64,000 nt of DNA, from NCBI RefSeq assembly GCF_017573505.1, contig NZ_JAGEOJ010000012.1:1-64000 (forward strand), given 5' to 3'. This stretch comes from Actinomadura barringtoniae (GTDB lineage: Bacteria; Actinomycetota; Actinomycetes; Streptosporangiales; Streptosporangiaceae). The notes under the pieces were generated by a model, which saw nothing but the letters and a program-made list of their open reading frames with translations, made no database searches and was not told where the DNA came from. Shown piece by piece: positions 31,753 to 41,413 of the stretch (its first letter is position 1; every line of letters begins with the position of its first letter). The position numbers and the translations under genes were made by a program.

Positions 31753-32682
31753 CTAGGCGCGCAGCAGCAGGCTGACCACCGAGACCGTGACCATCGACAG
31801 CAGGGTGGAGATCAGGATCGCGTCGCGGGGCAGCTCCGTCCCGCCGTTGTATCTGGTCGCGTACAGGAAGGTGTTCTGCGCGGTCGGCAACGCGGCGAAC
31901 AGGACGACCGCGTACAGCGCGGCCTGGTTGAGGTGCAGCATCTCCCGGCCCACCACGAAGGCGATCAGCGGCTGCGCGACCAGCTTGAGCGACACCACGA
32001 CCGAGATCACGCCGCGGTTGGCCGCGGTGTCCGAGCGCGGCACGTCCAGCGCCATGCCCAGCACGAACAGGGCCACCGGCACCGCCGCGCCGCCGAGCAG
32101 TTCCAGCGGCCGCATCACCTCCTTGGGCGGATGCCAGCTCAGCGCCGACACCACCAGCCCGGCGGAGGCGCCGAGCACCAGCGGGTTGCGCAGCGGCGCG
32201 AGCAGCGACCGCTTCCACGCCCCGGGCACCGCGTCGCCCTCCCGGCCGAGGTCGAGCCCCATGAAGATCAGCGGGGTCATGACCATGACCTGGAAGACCA
32301 GCACCGCCATCACGAACGAGGCGTCGTGCAGCACGTAGAGCGCGACCGGGATGCCGAGGTTGCCCGCGTTCACGTACCCGGCGGACATCGCGGCGATCAC
32401 CTGCTCGGCGAGCTTGCCGTGGAACACCCACCGGACCAGCGCCAGCGCCGCCGCCGCGACCGTCAGCGTGCTCACCGCGAACGCGATCAGCGGCCGGAAC
32501 GGCAGGTCGCCCAGCGCGACCTTGGTCAGCATCGTGAACAGCACCGCGGGCATCGCGAACGTGAAGGCGAAGGCCGTCAGCGCCTCGCGCCCCTGCCGCG
32601 CCACCACGCCGCTCCGGCTCGCCGCCCAGCCGAGACCAGCGATGATCCAGATGGGCAGGAACTCGGACAAGATCGATCTCAC
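31753..32682 (-). CDS. AEC-family transporter
   Basis: 309-aa auxin-efflux-carrier-type permease with about ten hydrophobic segments (LPIWIIAGLGWAASR at the start, AGYVNAGNLGIPVALY, LPTAQNTFLYATRYN near the end). Bacterial AEC proteins move small organic acids such as malate or malonate. GTG 32682 overlaps the stop of the upstream rhamnosidase gene as GTGA. In this setting lactate or another product of rhamnose breakdown is a possible substrate (inference). Confidence 0.85.
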   Translation of the reverse strand: MRSILSEFLPIWIIAGLGWAASRSGVVARQGREALTAFAFTFAMPAVLFTMLTKVALGDLPFRPLIAFAVSTLTVAAAALALVRWVFHGKLAEQVIAAMSAGYVNAGNLGIPVALYVLHDASFVMAVLVFQVMVMTPLIFMGLDLGREGDAVPGAWKRSLLAPLRNPLVLGASAGLVVSALSWHPPKEVMRPLELLGGAAVPVALFVLGMALDVPRSDTAANRGVISVVVSLKLVAQPLIAFVVGREMLHLNQAALYAVVLFAALPTAQNTFLYATRYNGGTELPRDAILISTLLSMVTVSVVSLLLRA

Positions 32683-35336
32683 CCATGCACGCTACCCGCC
32701 TCCTGGTGGAAGGTGTGGTGGCCGGAGCCGACCTCGTGGATCGCGTAGCCGCCGGTGGAACCGTCCGGGACGTACACCTGCGCGCGCACGTTGACCGGCA
32801 CGTCGACCGTGAGCGAGAAGCCCTTGCGCCCGCGCTCCCAGCTGACCCGGACGTCGCCGCGCTGGACGGGGACCGTGCCGGAGGCCCGGTCGAGCCCCGA
32901 CAGCGGCGGCCTGACCCGGATCCGGGCCGCGGCCGGAGCGGTGACGGTCACGCCCAGAAGGGTCTGCTGGACGTCGACCAGCGAGGTGGACCCCCAGGGA
33001 TGGGAGTGGCTCTGCCCGGTCTCCGGGGCGTCCCACGACTCCCAGGTGAACGTGCCGCCGCGCGCGAGGATGTTGCCCCAGCCCGGCCCCTTGGTGTCGG
33101 TGAGTCTGGCCACGACCTGATCGGGCCGGTCCGCGAGCGCGGCGAGAAGGCGGTGGGCGGTCATCGGGCCCATCTGCATGCCGAGCCCCGCGACGTAGGC
33201 TCCGACCCGTTCGCGTGCTTCGGCCGGGGCGACGCCGTACGCGAGGGCATAGGCGTTGGCGATCTGCGAGGCGTGCGTGCTCGCGGTCCCGTCGGTCTTG
33301 AGCCCGTCGATGTAGACGCCGTTGGGACGACGCAGCCTGGCGTTGATCGCCGCCGTGAGGGCTTGTGCGTCCTGCCGCGCGGCCGCCGCCTCGCCGGTCT
33401 TGCCGAGGGCGCCCGCGGTACGGGCGGCGGCGTTGAGGACGTCCACCCCGAGGACGTTGATCACGGTACGGGCGGCGGTGTCCATGTCGTGGCCGTACCG
33501 CATGGTGGCGGGCCAGTCGATGATCCCGCCCTTGTACGCGCCCGAGCCGCCGGTCAGGTCCGTCACCAGGCCCGTGTCCGGCGCGATGTGGCGGCGGACG
33601 TAGCCCGCCACCGCGTTCATCACCGGGTACGCCTCGGCGAGCGTGCGCGCGTCCCCGGACTGCTCGTAGTAGTCCCAGACCCAGCCGGGGAACATCTCGG
33701 TGTAGTCCGGGATGTCGCGCTTGCCGTCCCCGTTCGGGTAGACGGCGTTCAGGCGGCCGTCGGGCCAGTAGCGGGCCTGCGAGGCGATGAACTCGCCGAT
33801 CGCCTGCCGGGTCAGGCGGCGCTCGCCGTAGGCGGCCATGGTCGCCAGCGAGGTGTCCGCCGAGTCGCCGAGGAACTGGCCCTTCTCGCGGGTGGGCGTG
33901 TCCAGGAACTGCGACTGCGATCCGTACAGAGCCGAGCGCCGCATGAGGTCGTACGCGGCGTCCACCCCGGCGCTGGAGGTACGGACGCGGGCGGTCCGGG
34001 ACAGGTCCACGTCGGTGTGCTGGACGACCGCGCTGATGTCGGCGGCGCCGCCCGGCGCGATCTCCAGGTAGCGGAACCCCTCGAAGGTGAACGCCCGGAA
34101 GGTCTGATCACCGTCGCGCTGGGTGTAGCCGTAGCTGAGGTCGGTGTCCTGGTTGTCGTTCTTGGAGCGCGAGACCGATCCGTCGGAGGCGAGGACATAG
34201 CCGGCGTCCATGTCCACATGCCGGCCCGCGACCCCCTCCCGGAACCGCACGACCGGCACGGCCGGAATGACCTGGCCGAAGTCGGCGACCAGGGCCCCAG
34301 AGGCGAGCCGGGTGACCTTCCGCGGCCTGATCGTGGTGAAGGAGAGCCCGCTCTCCTGTCCCTTCAGATGCTTGAAGACGGCGGTCGGATGGGCCCCGAC
34401 GACCTGGGCGGACTGCCAGCCGCCCTGCGCGGCGCCGGTACCGTCGATGTCCTCGACGTAGTCGCCGCCGTCGCCGTTGCGCCGCGGCGCCTGTTTCCAC
34501 GGCGCCCGGGCGACCTGCCACGTCCCGTCGGTCACCACGACCTGACGGGTGCCGTCCGCGTGGTCGACGACGACCCGCATCAGCAGGCCCGGTTCGCTCT
34601 TGGGACGCCCCTGCCCGCCCCCGTACCAGTGGTAGGTCGCTCCCACGGTCGCCTGACGGCCCGCCCGCAGCCCTGAGGTGACGTCGACCGTGCGGTAGAA
34701 GCCGTCGTCGGCGTACTCGAACGCGGGCCCCCGGTCGATCACCTGGCCGTTCAGCTCCAGGGCGTACTGATGGCTCGCGGCGACGTACACGCGCGCCCGC
34801 ACGACCGGTGACCTCCCGACCGTGAACTCCTTGCGGGCCAGCGTGTAGTCGTCGGCCTCGGTAGTGGTCCGCCGGATCCAGGAGGCCTGCCAGTCCTGGT
34901 CCCCGAGCCCGGTGTCGAACGAGGCGGGCCGCGACCAGGGCGACGCCTTGCCCGTGCGGTCCCAGGTGCGGACCGTCCAGGTGTAGGAGGTCCCAGGGCT
35001 GAGCTCGCGCCCTGCGTACGGGACGTACTCCTGGCTGCCGGAGCCGACCCGGCCGCTGTCCCAGGCCGCCGTCCGCCCGGACGCGCTCCTGACGACGATC
35101 TGGTAGGCGGTCTGGATCTCATCGGGATCGCGGTCCCTGGGGAGCCAGCCGAACAGCGGCGCGCCTTCCACGTCGAGCGGCCGGGCCCGGTCGCCCACGG
35201 TGAGGCCGACCGGTGACTGCGGGGCGTGCCCGCCGCGCGGCCCCGCCGCGGACGCCGTCCCGGGCAGGCCTGCAGCGGCCACCGCCAGAACCGCGACGGC
35301 GGCCCGGAGTGTCGTCGAACGCATCGAGAGGGTCAT
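32679..35336 (-). CDS. Secreted alpha-L-rhamnosidase-like enzyme, GH78
   Basis: 885 aa. Signal peptide STTLRAAVAVLAVAAAGLPGTASA. Fn3-like domain (LFGWLPRDRDPDEIQTAYQIVV, WDSGRVG), beta-sandwich (VRARVYVAASHQYALELNGQVID), then a six-hairpin barrel. The usual DCPxRxxxGW stretch appears as LDTPTREKGQFLGDSAD, retaining the Glu but with GQF in place of GW; FTWESWD is the second typical segment. ATG 35336 overlaps the upstream stop (ATGA) and has GGAGG 10 nt upstream. It probably acts outside the cell on a substrate different from that of its GH78 neighbours. Confidence 0.88.
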   Translation of the reverse strand: MTLSMRSTTLRAAVAVLAVAAAGLPGTASAAGPRGGHAPQSPVGLTVGDRARPLDVEGAPLFGWLPRDRDPDEIQTAYQIVVRSASGRTAAWDSGRVGSGSQEYVPYAGRELSPGTSYTWTVRTWDRTGKASPWSRPASFDTGLGDQDWQASWIRRTTTEADDYTLARKEFTVGRSPVVRARVYVAASHQYALELNGQVIDRGPAFEYADDGFYRTVDVTSGLRAGRQATVGATYHWYGGGQGRPKSEPGLLMRVVVDHADGTRQVVVTDGTWQVARAPWKQAPRRNGDGGDYVEDIDGTGAAQGGWQSAQVVGAHPTAVFKHLKGQESGLSFTTIRPRKVTRLASGALVADFGQVIPAVPVVRFREGVAGRHVDMDAGYVLASDGSVSRSKNDNQDTDLSYGYTQRDGDQTFRAFTFEGFRYLEIAPGGAADISAVVQHTDVDLSRTARVRTSSAGVDAAYDLMRRSALYGSQSQFLDTPTREKGQFLGDSADTSLATMAAYGERRLTRQAIGEFIASQARYWPDGRLNAVYPNGDGKRDIPDYTEMFPGWVWDYYEQSGDARTLAEAYPVMNAVAGYVRRHIAPDTGLVTDLTGGSGAYKGGIIDWPATMRYGHDMDTAARTVINVLGVDVLNAAARTAGALGKTGEAAAARQDAQALTAAINARLRRPNGVYIDGLKTDGTASTHASQIANAYALAYGVAPAEARERVGAYVAGLGMQMGPMTAHRLLAALADRPDQVVARLTDTKGPGWGNILARGGTFTWESWDAPETGQSHSHPWGSTSLVDVQQTLLGVTVTAPAAARIRVRPPLSGLDRASGTVPVQRGDVRVSWERGRKGFSLTVDVPVNVRAQVYVPDGSTGGYAIHEVGSGHHTFHQEAGSVHG

Positions 35337-38300
35337 GACGCGTATGCCTCCAGTTCGATGACGCGGCTGTAGTTGTGGTCGTTGGTGTCGTGGACGACGA
35401 GCCTCAGGGCCGTCGCGGACACGGGGCCGAAGGTCCTCTCGACCATCCCCGCCGTGCTGCCCGACACCGTCGCGACCGTCGTCCACGCGCCGTCCACCTG
35501 TGCCTGGACGTCGTAGTCGCGCAACCCCGACTTGCCCGCGACGCCGCCGGGGCCGTCAAGGGTGTAGATCCGGACCCGGCCCATCCGCTCCGGCTCCTTC
35601 CAGGTGGCGGTGAGGGTGTCGGGGAACTGCCCGGGGGTGCCGTCGTTCCAGCCGCCGACGCCGTTCAGCCACACGGCGGAGTCGGTGCCGCCGTCGTTGG
35701 TCCAGTCCGGTGAGGAGCCGCTGTGCACGCTGGACGCCGACATCGTGGCGATGCGTGCCAGGTCGGTGGTGACCTCCACGGGGGCCTGCGCGCCGTCGTC
35801 GCCGAGCTTGAGCGACACGGTGCCCTTGGTGGCGGCCGGGTCGGTCCGTTCCACGGTGAGGGGCACCTCGGCCGAGCCGTGCGCGGGGATCGTGACGCTG
35901 CGGGTGGCGGAGGCGGTGAAGCCCGCCGAGGCCGATGCCTGCGGCCTCGCGGTGACCGCCCGGTCCTCCAGGTTGGTGACGCGGAACCGCCCGGATGAGG
36001 GTTGACCGGCCACCACCGGCACCGAGGTACCGAACGGCGGCTCGACCGTGAGCTGCTCGCGGTCCTGCGTGATCGAGGAGGGTGTGTTGACGGTGAACGT
36101 CCAGGCGCCGGAGCCGACCTCGTAGACCGCGCGGCCGTCCCGCGTACCGGCCGGCTTGGCTCCGGCGGGAGCCTGCGCGTGGTTCGCGCCGAGCAGCGGC
36201 ACCTCGACCCGCGCGGGCGCGCCGGGCGGCACCGTCACGGCGAGCCGCAGCGTGCGGCCGTCCCTCCGCCACGAACTGGCGACCTTGCCGCGCGGGGTGT
36301 CGTACGAGGAGTTCGCGCGGGTGAGGTCGCCGACCACGGCCGGGCGGATGACCAGGTCCTGGAAGCCGACGGACCCGTCGGCCTGCCTGATCCCGGCGAG
36401 CCCGGAGCCGAACCACTCGTCGATGGCCCCGAGCATGAAGTGGTTCTGCGAGCCGTAGCCGGTCGGGCCGTCCCAGTACTCGGTGAGCGCGGTCGCGCCG
36501 TGCACGACCTGGTAGCCGTAGCTGGGCGCGGTGACCTGCTGCGCGACGTCGAGGATCACGTCGTCGCGCCCGGCGGCCGACAGCACCCGGAACACCGCGG
36601 GCAGCGCGATCTCACCGACGGTCAGGTGGTTCCCCTTGGCCTTGATGGACGCGACGAGGTGGTCGAGGACCCCCTGCCGCTGCCCTTCGGGGACGACGCC
36701 GAGGTCGAGCGCGAACGCGTCGCTCGCCTGGCTGCCCGATCCGTAGGTGTGCTCGGACTCCTTGAGGTACTTGGCGTTGAAGGCGCCGGTGATGTCCCCG
36801 GCGAGCTTCTCGTACCGGGTGACGTCATCGGCCTTGCCGAGAAGCTTGGCGATGCGGCCCATCATGGCCGCGTCACGCTGGTAGGCGTACGTGGCGGCGA
36901 TGCCGGTCGGCGTGGACTTGTCGACCGTGGCCCAGTCGCCCAGGCCGTAGTCGAGCAGGTTCCCCTTGGCCTTGGACGTCAGGTAGTCCAGGTAGCGCTG
37001 CATGTTCGGGTAGTAGGTCCGCAGCGGCTGGTCGTCGCCGTAGGTCTGGTACTGCTGCCACGCCGACATGATGATCGCGCTGCCCCAGTTGGGGTCGTCG
37101 CGGACGCCGCCGGAGAACTGCACGTACTCGGGGGCGATGTCGGGCACCAGCCCGTCGGAGGTCTGTGCCTCGGCCATGTTGCGCAGCAGCGACCGGTAGT
37201 AGGCCTCGACGTCGTAGTTGCGGGTGATCGAGCCCTGGACGAGGTGGTCCTCCTCCAGCCAGCCGAGCTTCTCCCGGTCCGGGCAGTCGGTGAGGATGCT
37301 GAACATGTTGCCCTGGATCGACCGGTCGATGATCGTGTGGATCCCGTTCAGCAGCCGGTCCGAGCTGTCGAAGGAGCCGGCCGCGTCGTTGGCCGCGCGC
37401 AGCACCGTCGCCGAGACCGTGCCCTTGCCCGGTGCCGACTTCAGCCCGGTCACCTGGAGGTAGCGCAGGCCGTGGTAGACGAAGCGCGGGTGCCAGGTCT
37501 CGGTCCCGCCACCCTGCATCGTGTAGTGGTCGAGGATCGGCGGGGTCACGTTGCCGCCCGCGATCATCGTGCCCTGCTCGACCAGGCCGTCGGAGCCGAG
37601 CCGTTCCCCCGGCTTGAGCGTCAGCGTGGTGCCGCGTGCGCCGCGCACCCGCAGCACCGGCCAGCCCACGACGTTCTCGCCCAGGTCGAACAGATAGGTG
37701 CCCTTGACGGGCTCGGTGACCTTCACCGTGTCACGCGAGCCGACCGGAACGATGGGCGGGGACATCCGGGCGGTGAGCGCGATCCCCGGGTCCGGCGCCT
37801 GCGCCGCGGCCTTCCAGCCGGTGAGGTCGGCGCCGGGCCGGTCCCAGCCGTCCTGGGCCCGCCGTGCGTCCTCGTCCTCGCCGCCGTACCACTGCGAGAA
37901 CGTGGTCGGCCCGAGGTCGGTGCGCCAGGAGGAGTCGGTGGCGATCCTGGTGGTGGTGCCGTCGGCGAGGGTCACCTCGAGCTGGGCGAGCAGCTTGGGC
38001 GGGCCCTGCGCGCCGGTGTACTTGGTGTAGCGGTCGTGGGTCGGGGTGACGTTGTAGGTGCCGTTGCCGAGCCGTACGCCGATCGCGTTGCCGCCTGCGC
38101 GCAGCAACCGCGTGACGTCGTAGGCCGCGTACTCGACCCTGGCCTTGTAGTTGGTGTTCGGCGGCTCCAGCACGGCCTTGCTGACCGGCCGTCCGTTGAC
38201 GGTGGCGTCGTAGATGCCCAGCCCGGTGATGTAGAGCCGGGCCGAGCGCACCTTCTTCGCCAGCGAGAACTGGCGGGCCAGCAGCGGCAGCGCGGGCAGG

Positions 38301-39301
38301 TCGGTCTGGTAGGCGGGCGGGGGCTCCTGGCCGGTGACCGTCTTCTTGGTGGTGAACGGGCCGTCGGCGGCGTCGGCGGTCTGCAGGGTGTAGTCGACGG
38401 GGAAGTTGGGCGTCTTCCCCTCACTGGTCACAGCGTCGGTACGCGGGTAGAGCCGCACCTCGCCGATGTGCTTGACCGCGCCGAGGTCGAGCCGCAGCCA
38501 GATGTCATGACCGGGGTCCTGCGACTTGTAGGACGGGCTGGTGTAGCCGAACGGCGCCTGCTGGCTGGTCAGCGAACCGTCGGTCAGGAAGCGCGGCTCC
38601 CACTTGCCGGGGTACTTGCCCTCCTCGGAGGCGGTGACGGCGGCGCCCTTGCCCACATCGGCCCCGTCGGGATCGCGCACCTCGATCTCGGCCAGTTGCA
38701 GCCGGGAGACCGGTGAGCCGCCCTCGGTGAGGGGCAGCCCCAGCTTGGTCACGTCCAGCCGCAGATACCGGGCGTCGGTGGCCTCGGGCAGCTTGACGGT
38801 GACGGGCGTGGACTGCCGGTTGATCCAGCGCTCGTCGCCGATCCACTTGGCCGACCAGTCGCTCTTGCCGAGCAGCCCCATCTCGAACCGGGCGGGCCCG
38901 CTCCAGGCCGAGGCGTGCCCGCCGGCGTCCCAGACGCGCACCCGCCACCAGACCTGCTGCCGGGAGGTGAGCGCCTTACCCCGGTAGACGGCGTTCGGGG
39001 TGCCCGAGGCGACCTTGCCCGAGTCCCACAGGTCGGCCTCACCGAACTTGTCGCGGGTGGACGCGGCGACGACCTGGTAGGCGGTCTGCGCGGCGCCGGT
39101 GCGGCCCGAGACCGGCCGCCAGCTGAGGGTGGGCGCGGTGTCGTCGATGCCGAGCGCGGTGTCGAGGGCGTCGGTGCGCAGGCCGGCCGCGGTGAGGCCC
39201 GCCGGTCCGCGCGCGTCCGCGTGCGCAGCCGCGCCGGGCCCGGCGATCAGTAGGCCGAGTATCGCGGCGACCGTGACACCCCGACTGGGACGTTGTTTCA
39301 T
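35333..39301 (-). CDS. Large secreted multidomain alpha-L-rhamnosidase, GH78 with two discoidin-like modules
   Basis: 1322 aa, much longer than a typical GH78. Signal peptide (GVTVAAILGLLIAGPGAAAHA); Fn3-like domain; an F5/8-type C (discoidin-like) module inserted at about 190-330 (ARYLRLDVTKL, DIWLRLDLGAVKHIGEVRLYPR); beta-sandwich; catalytic barrel with TDCPDREKLGWLEEDHLVQG; a C-terminal GH78 domain; an NEW3-like beta module (FRVTNLEDRAV); and a final second F5/8-C module (ASSVHSGSSPDWTNDG, RLVVHDTNDHNYSRVIELEAY). The discoidin modules suggest polysaccharide binding. ATG 39301 has GGAG 9 nt upstream. Confidence 0.92.
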   Translation of the reverse strand: MKQRPSRGVTVAAILGLLIAGPGAAAHADARGPAGLTAAGLRTDALDTALGIDDTAPTLSWRPVSGRTGAAQTAYQVVAASTRDKFGEADLWDSGKVASGTPNAVYRGKALTSRQQVWWRVRVWDAGGHASAWSGPARFEMGLLGKSDWSAKWIGDERWINRQSTPVTVKLPEATDARYLRLDVTKLGLPLTEGGSPVSRLQLAEIEVRDPDGADVGKGAAVTASEEGKYPGKWEPRFLTDGSLTSQQAPFGYTSPSYKSQDPGHDIWLRLDLGAVKHIGEVRLYPRTDAVTSEGKTPNFPVDYTLQTADAADGPFTTKKTVTGQEPPPAYQTDLPALPLLARQFSLAKKVRSARLYITGLGIYDATVNGRPVSKAVLEPPNTNYKARVEYAAYDVTRLLRAGGNAIGVRLGNGTYNVTPTHDRYTKYTGAQGPPKLLAQLEVTLADGTTTRIATDSSWRTDLGPTTFSQWYGGEDEDARRAQDGWDRPGADLTGWKAAAQAPDPGIALTARMSPPIVPVGSRDTVKVTEPVKGTYLFDLGENVVGWPVLRVRGARGTTLTLKPGERLGSDGLVEQGTMIAGGNVTPPILDHYTMQGGGTETWHPRFVYHGLRYLQVTGLKSAPGKGTVSATVLRAANDAAGSFDSSDRLLNGIHTIIDRSIQGNMFSILTDCPDREKLGWLEEDHLVQGSITRNYDVEAYYRSLLRNMAEAQTSDGLVPDIAPEYVQFSGGVRDDPNWGSAIIMSAWQQYQTYGDDQPLRTYYPNMQRYLDYLTSKAKGNLLDYGLGDWATVDKSTPTGIAATYAYQRDAAMMGRIAKLLGKADDVTRYEKLAGDITGAFNAKYLKESEHTYGSGSQASDAFALDLGVVPEGQRQGVLDHLVASIKAKGNHLTVGEIALPAVFRVLSAAGRDDVILDVAQQVTAPSYGYQVVHGATALTEYWDGPTGYGSQNHFMLGAIDEWFGSGLAGIRQADGSVGFQDLVIRPAVVGDLTRANSSYDTPRGKVASSWRRDGRTLRLAVTVPPGAPARVEVPLLGANHAQAPAGAKPAGTRDGRAVYEVGSGAWTFTVNTPSSITQDREQLTVEPPFGTSVPVVAGQPSSGRFRVTNLEDRAVTARPQASASAGFTASATRSVTIPAHGSAEVPLTVERTDPAATKGTVSLKLGDDGAQAPVEVTTDLARIATMSASSVHSGSSPDWTNDGGTDSAVWLNGVGGWNDGTPGQFPDTLTATWKEPERMGRVRIYTLDGPGGVAGKSGLRDYDVQAQVDGAWTTVATVSGSTAGMVERTFGPVSATALRLVVHDTNDHNYSRVIELEAYAS

Positions 39302-39326
39302 CAGGCATGCTCCGAGGGGGTGGGGG

Positions 39327-41336
39327 TCAGCTGCTGATCGTGGTGAAGAACTTCAGGCCCTGGTCGTTCTGGGCGACGCCGAAGCAGCCCTGCGGGGCGG
39401 CCGAGCTGAGCACGACGGTGTAGCGGTCGCCGCGGCGGACCCGGATCCGGGGATGCACGATCACGTTGCGGGCGGACCAGCCGATCTGGCCGGCCGGGAT
39501 GGTGGTGGCGTAGACGGTCGTGGACGCGGCGTCCTTGAGCTCGATCCGCAGCGGTTCGGTCGGCGGATTGCGCAGGACTCGCCCTTCCTCGGTGCCGTCC
39601 TTGAACGTGGTCACCGCGAGCGAGGCGAGACGCCCGCGCCGGCCCGCGGTGAAGGTCTGCTCGCGCTGGTTCGCGCCCGCGATGTCGCAGGTCAGGTGGA
39701 AGCCGGTGACGCCGCCGCCCTGGTCCAGGCCGGGAATGGCGCGCTGCTTGCCCGGGTGGCCCGGGTCCAGCCGTACATGCGAGTTGGCGCAGGTGAGCGG
39801 GGCGATCGAGCCGTCGGCCCCGAAGCTCAGCGGCTGCCAGTAGAAGTTGGCCCGTGCCTCGTTGGTGTGGAAGTTCCACAGGTCGCTGAAGTAGAGGAAG
39901 ATCGGTTCGCCGTGGCGCTGCCGCAGGGTCGCGACCTGCGCGGGCTGTCCCCCGCAGGAGCTGTCGCTGATCTTGACGCCCGGGGTCGGTGCGAGCCAGC
40001 GCGACAGGTCGCCGGAGAAGTCGTCGGAGAGCAGGTTCTGGCCCGAGGCTGAGATCACCCGCACGTTGTCGAACTTCGCCGACTCCAGGGCCGCGCCGTT
40101 CCACTCGCGGACGCCGACCTTGCCGACGGCGTAGGTGGCGTCGGTGTAGGAGTCGACCTGGACGCCGTCGATGGACGTCGTGAGGGTGGAGCCGGCCGCG
40201 GTGACCGACACGTGGTGCCACTCACCCGCGTTGATCGGCTTGTCGAGCGGCACGACGTGGCTGGCGGTGGTGGCCCCGGCCCGGCGCAGAACGCTCAGCT
40301 TGCCGTTCGCCGTCCCCGACCCGGTCAGCAGGAAGAGGTAGCCGTAGTCGTCGCGGTTCATCCGGACCGAGAAGCCCGCCTGCGCGCTGGTGCTCCCCAC
40401 GGTCGTCTGCGGGGCGACGTCGAACGAGTAGGTGTAGTCGCTCCAGTCGGCGCCCTGCTGTGACAGGCCGTACAGCCCGCCCCGGGCGACCAGCGCGCCG
40501 TCCTCGATGGTCCAGGCGTCACGGCCGTGCCAGGGACCGAGGGGGCTCTTGGCGGTGAGGTAGGAGGTGCCGGTCCCGGTGCAATAGCCGCAGTTGGGGT
40601 CCGACATCGTCAGGTAGTAGGTGCCGTGGCGTTTGAAGATCGAGGGCGCTTCGACACGCGTCACCCCGGTGACCTCGTACGGTCCGGCCGCCCGCAGGTA
40701 GTCACGGGTGAGCTGGATGACCGCGATGTGCCAGCCCGCGTTGCTGCACACCAGATAGCCGGTGCCGTCGTCGTCGGTGAACACGTCGAGATCGGCGGTG
40801 CAGGAGGTGCCCGCGGGAAGGTCGGGTACCGGCTGCTCGGTGAACGGACCGGTCGGCCGGTCGGCGGTGTAGACGCGGAACTTGTCGGCCGCCTCCTGAT
40901 CGTTCACCCACAGCACGTACGTGCGTGTGGCCCGGTCGTAGACCGCGTGCGGCCGGAAGCAGTACTTGCAGTCGCGGGCCCCGACCACGTGGCCGCGGTC
41001 GGTCCAGTGCGCCAGGTCGGGCGAGGAATAGACCTTGAAGCCGCAGAACGTGCTGTTGTTGTTCCACTGGTAGCCGCAGTCGTAGCTGGTCCCGTACAGG
41101 TAGTAGGTGTCGCCGAACCGCTGGATCGCGCCGTCGTGCGCGTCCACCGCGTTGCCGTCGGTGTCGAAGCGGACCACCTGCTCGCCGCCGGCGCCGAAGT
41201 TCGTGAGGTCGGTGCCGACCGACGCCCGGGCGGGCGACGACGGTGCCACCGCCGCCAGCAACGCCGCGATCAGGGCCAGGACCGTCAACAGGGCGACCGG
41301 CCGGGGGATTGTGCGCATGCCGAAGACACTCGTCAC
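39327..41336 (-). CDS. Secreted GH43-like beta-propeller protein with laminin-G-like module
   Basis: 669 aa. Signal peptide (RPVALLTVLALIAALLAAVAPSSPARA). Residues about 45-320 look like a GH43/GH62-type five-bladed propeller (VDAHDGAIQRFGDTYYLYGTSYDCG, GFKVYSSPDLAHWTDRGHVV, FRPHAVYDRATRTYVLWVND, RVEAPSIFKRHGTYYLTMS). A LamG/DUF1080-like sandwich follows at about 330-475 (GFSVRMNRDDYGYLFLLTG, WHHVSVTAAGSTLTTSIDGVQVD), then a unique C-terminus. GTG 41336 is chosen because AAGGAGG lies 6 nt upstream. GH43 members act on arabinosides, xylosides or galactosides, so it may trim side chains of a rhamnose-backbone polymer. Confidence 0.82.
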   Translation of the reverse strand: MTSVFGMRTIPRPVALLTVLALIAALLAAVAPSSPARASVGTDLTNFGAGGEQVVRFDTDGNAVDAHDGAIQRFGDTYYLYGTSYDCGYQWNNNSTFCGFKVYSSPDLAHWTDRGHVVGARDCKYCFRPHAVYDRATRTYVLWVNDQEAADKFRVYTADRPTGPFTEQPVPDLPAGTSCTADLDVFTDDDGTGYLVCSNAGWHIAVIQLTRDYLRAAGPYEVTGVTRVEAPSIFKRHGTYYLTMSDPNCGYCTGTGTSYLTAKSPLGPWHGRDAWTIEDGALVARGGLYGLSQQGADWSDYTYSFDVAPQTTVGSTSAQAGFSVRMNRDDYGYLFLLTGSGTANGKLSVLRRAGATTASHVVPLDKPINAGEWHHVSVTAAGSTLTTSIDGVQVDSYTDATYAVGKVGVREWNGAALESAKFDNVRVISASGQNLLSDDFSGDLSRWLAPTPGVKISDSSCGGQPAQVATLRQRHGEPIFLYFSDLWNFHTNEARANFYWQPLSFGADGSIAPLTCANSHVRLDPGHPGKQRAIPGLDQGGGVTGFHLTCDIAGANQREQTFTAGRRGRLASLAVTTFKDGTEEGRVLRNPPTEPLRIELKDAASTTVYATTIPAGQIGWSARNVIVHPRIRVRRGDRYTVVLSSAAPQGCFGVAQNDQGLKFFTTISS

Positions 41337-41413
41337 ACCCGTCCTCCTTGCTGGTAAGTCCCCCGACTCACGATGAGATGGCCGGCTCCTGAGGCGGCGG
41401 CCGGCGGCCGGTG

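Noticed and set aside
36002..38716. 904-codon plus-strand frame within the large GH78 gene
   Set aside because: Arg/Val/Gly-rich antisense shadow without domain features; the opposite strand encodes a complete GH78 protein.
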